Position numbers and translations under genes: made by a program
Part shown: positions 32,501-32,806 of the stretch, piece by piece
Layout: each line of letters starts with the position of its first letter
Position numbering within the stretch: position 1 is the first letter of the stretch
Notes under the pieces: generated by a model
Databases searched by the model: none
Told to the model about the DNA's origin: nothing
The model's input: the letters and a program-made list of their open reading frames with translations, nothing else
Assembly: GCA_002349565.1 (NCBI GenBank)
Contig: DEDN01000011.1
Coordinates: forward strand, 55,805-88,610
Origin: Alphaproteobacteria bacterium UBA2903
GTDB lineage: Bacteria; Pseudomonadota; Alphaproteobacteria; CAAGCB01; CAG-977
Reading direction: 5' to 3'
Length of the DNA: 32,806 nucleotides

Positions 32501-32806
32501 GATTTTGTTGATTTCGTGCGACGTGCGGAAACCGTCAAAGAAGTGCATGAACGAAACACGGGATTTCATCGTGGCGTACTGAGCAATCGCCGCCATATCC
32601 TGCGCTTCCTGAACGTTGTTGGAGCACAACATCGCAAAGCCCGTCTGACGGCAAGCCATCACGTCGGAGTGATCGCCGAAAATCGACAAAGCGTGCGTAG
32701 CGACGGCGCGCGCGGCGACGTGCATAACGAACGGAGTCAATTCGCCCGCGATTTTGTACAGGTTCGGAATCATCAACAGCAAGCCCTGCGACGCCGTGAA
32801 AGTCGT
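29504..32806 (-). CDS. nifJ: Pyruvate:ferredoxin (flavodoxin) oxidoreductase, N-terminus beyond window
   Basis: The enzyme oxidatively decarboxylates pyruvate to acetyl-CoA and CO2 and reduces ferredoxin or flavodoxin; it is oxygen-sensitive and typical of anaerobes. About 1100 residues are present; the frame is open to the right edge (TTFTASQGLLLMIPNLYKIA), so roughly 85-100 N-terminal residues are missing. Domain landmarks in order are ATMKSRVSFMHFFDGFRTSH; the CoA-binding region; two [4Fe-4S] motifs CIQCGKCAMVCP and CTGCSLCTRACP; then the third-cluster and thiamine diphosphate part with CAGCGETPYVKLL, GDGWAYDIGYGGLDHVL, MDTGVYSNTGGQQSKATP and the late Cys in YSHCIAQGFEIG. This is the single-chain homodimeric type. 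Codon use avoids TTA, CTA and TCA, as in highly expressed genes. The ribosome-binding site and promoter are outside the window. Confidence 0.98.
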   Translation of the reverse strand, partial: TTFTASQGLLLMIPNLYKIAGELTPFVMHVAARAVATHALSIFGDHSDVMACRQTGFAMLCSNNVQEAQDMAAIAQYATMKSRVSFMHFFDGFRTSHEINKIEVISDDQLREFVDGLPMNFNREHALTPDHPVLRGTAQNPDVFFQIREAANPYYDKCGAVVQEAMDKYAKITGRQYHLVDYVGAKDAEQVVVIMGSGADTTEATVAHLKDKKYGVVKIHLYRPFPAKELIKALPATVKTIAVMDRTKEAGAQGEPLFLDVVSAVADAFAAGKLKTMPRVIGGRYGLSSKEYTPAMAKAVFENAEKAEPKTRFTVGLTDDVTHLSLDVDNSFDIEDEDVKRAIFFGLGADGTVGANKNSIKIIAGEDGVYGQAYFVYDSKKSGAMTTSHLRFANHVINAPYLINKADFVACHHFPFLEKIDMLAQAKDGAVFLLNAPFKAEEVWNHLPVEVQEEIIKKHLKLYSIDAVEVAKQTGMGRRINTIMQTCYFALSGVLPRDEAIAAIKKSIEKTYSKKGQALVEKNFAAVDASLAHLHEIKVTEKPTSKLHRLPGVPETAPELVRKVAGKILEGKGEELKVSDFGWTVDGTWPTATTQYEKRCIASDIPVWDPNTCIQCGKCAMVCPHAAIRAKVATNEDLKKAPAGFKSAAFKGKDFADSAWIIQVAPEDCTGCSLCTRACPAKNKEDPTKKAINMEPIAPHLEQEKKNFDFFMSLPDVDRTKIEKKLVKNVQLLRPLFEFSGSCAGCGETPYVKLLTQLFGDRLMIANATGCSSIYGGNLPTTPYAKDANGRGPAWSNSLFEDAAEFGLGMRLSIDFQKNYAHQLIKDLESEVGGDLTNAILTAPQTNDAEIQEQRVRVEALKAKLASMNSESAKTLNGLADYFVEKSVWTLGGDGWAYDIGYGGLDHVLYSGKNVNILVMDTGVYSNTGGQQSKATPIGASAKFAVAGKSLPRKDLGMIAMSSENVYVAQVALGANDAQVIKAMVEAESFNGPSLIIAYSHCIAQGFEIGEQGLDHQKAAVEAGFWPLYRFDPRRVREGKPGLQLDSKAPSKAMADYMANETRFQIVKKTNPERYENLVKFAQEQVEERRKLYEHLAAEK

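Overview
The window reads as a chromosomal segment from an anaerobic, fermentative Gram-negative bacterium, most likely an uncultured (possibly gut-associated) alphaproteobacterium. The order ssb-gyrA-coaD-cyclophilin and the close pairing of mfd with recG fit Alphaproteobacteria. Lipoprotein signal peptides and a TolC-type outer-membrane protein show a Gram-negative envelope. Pyruvate:ferredoxin oxidoreductase (nifJ), the [FeFe]-hydrogenase maturase HydF and an ADP-forming acetyl-CoA synthetase point to hydrogen- and acetate-producing fermentation. The taxonomic call is inference. I saw no tRNA or rRNA gene, insertion sequence, phage gene or CRISPR array.

Layout. 1-5194 (minus): mfd, purU and a Sel1-repeat protein cut by the left edge, probably one operon. 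5272-7350 (plus): recG, divergent from mfd. 7387-13078 (minus): a compact operon ssb-gyrA-coaD-cyclophilin followed by two unrecognised genes. 13172-14194 (minus): a LivJ-like periplasmic binding protein. 14332-16413 (plus): ADP-forming acetate-CoA ligase, divergent from it. 16537-17690 (plus): two lipoprotein genes lying between two nearly identical terminators. 17731-17856 (minus): a remnant of a third lipoprotein gene, homologous to the first. 17910-22203 (minus): three genes carrying four copies of one HExxH putative metallopeptidase domain. 22485-22691 (plus): rpsU with a long leader. 22742-26466 (minus): a three-gene envelope operon with a TolC/Ig-like fusion at its centre. 26592-29441 (plus): hydF translationally coupled to a lipoprotein, a TPR protein and a PEGA-like lipoprotein. 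29504-32806 (minus): nifJ, with its N-terminus beyond the right edge.

How the genes work together. NifJ would turn pyruvate into acetyl-CoA, CO2 and reduced ferredoxin or flavodoxin. The reduced carrier could feed an [FeFe] hydrogenase matured with HydF, although no hydrogenase, hydE or hydG is in the window. The ADP-forming ligase would turn acetyl-CoA into acetate and ATP. Mfd, RecG, GyrA and Ssb handle DNA repair, topology and replication. The most distinctive accessory content is the tandem HExxH family, with its own strong promoters and terminators, and the lipoprotein/TolC cassettes.

No gap longer than 300 bases lacks a gene. The longest is 22204-22484, which holds divergent promoters and the rpsU leader. 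Starts were set by ribosome-binding sites, signal peptides and overlaps. Residue numbers in long proteins are approximate.
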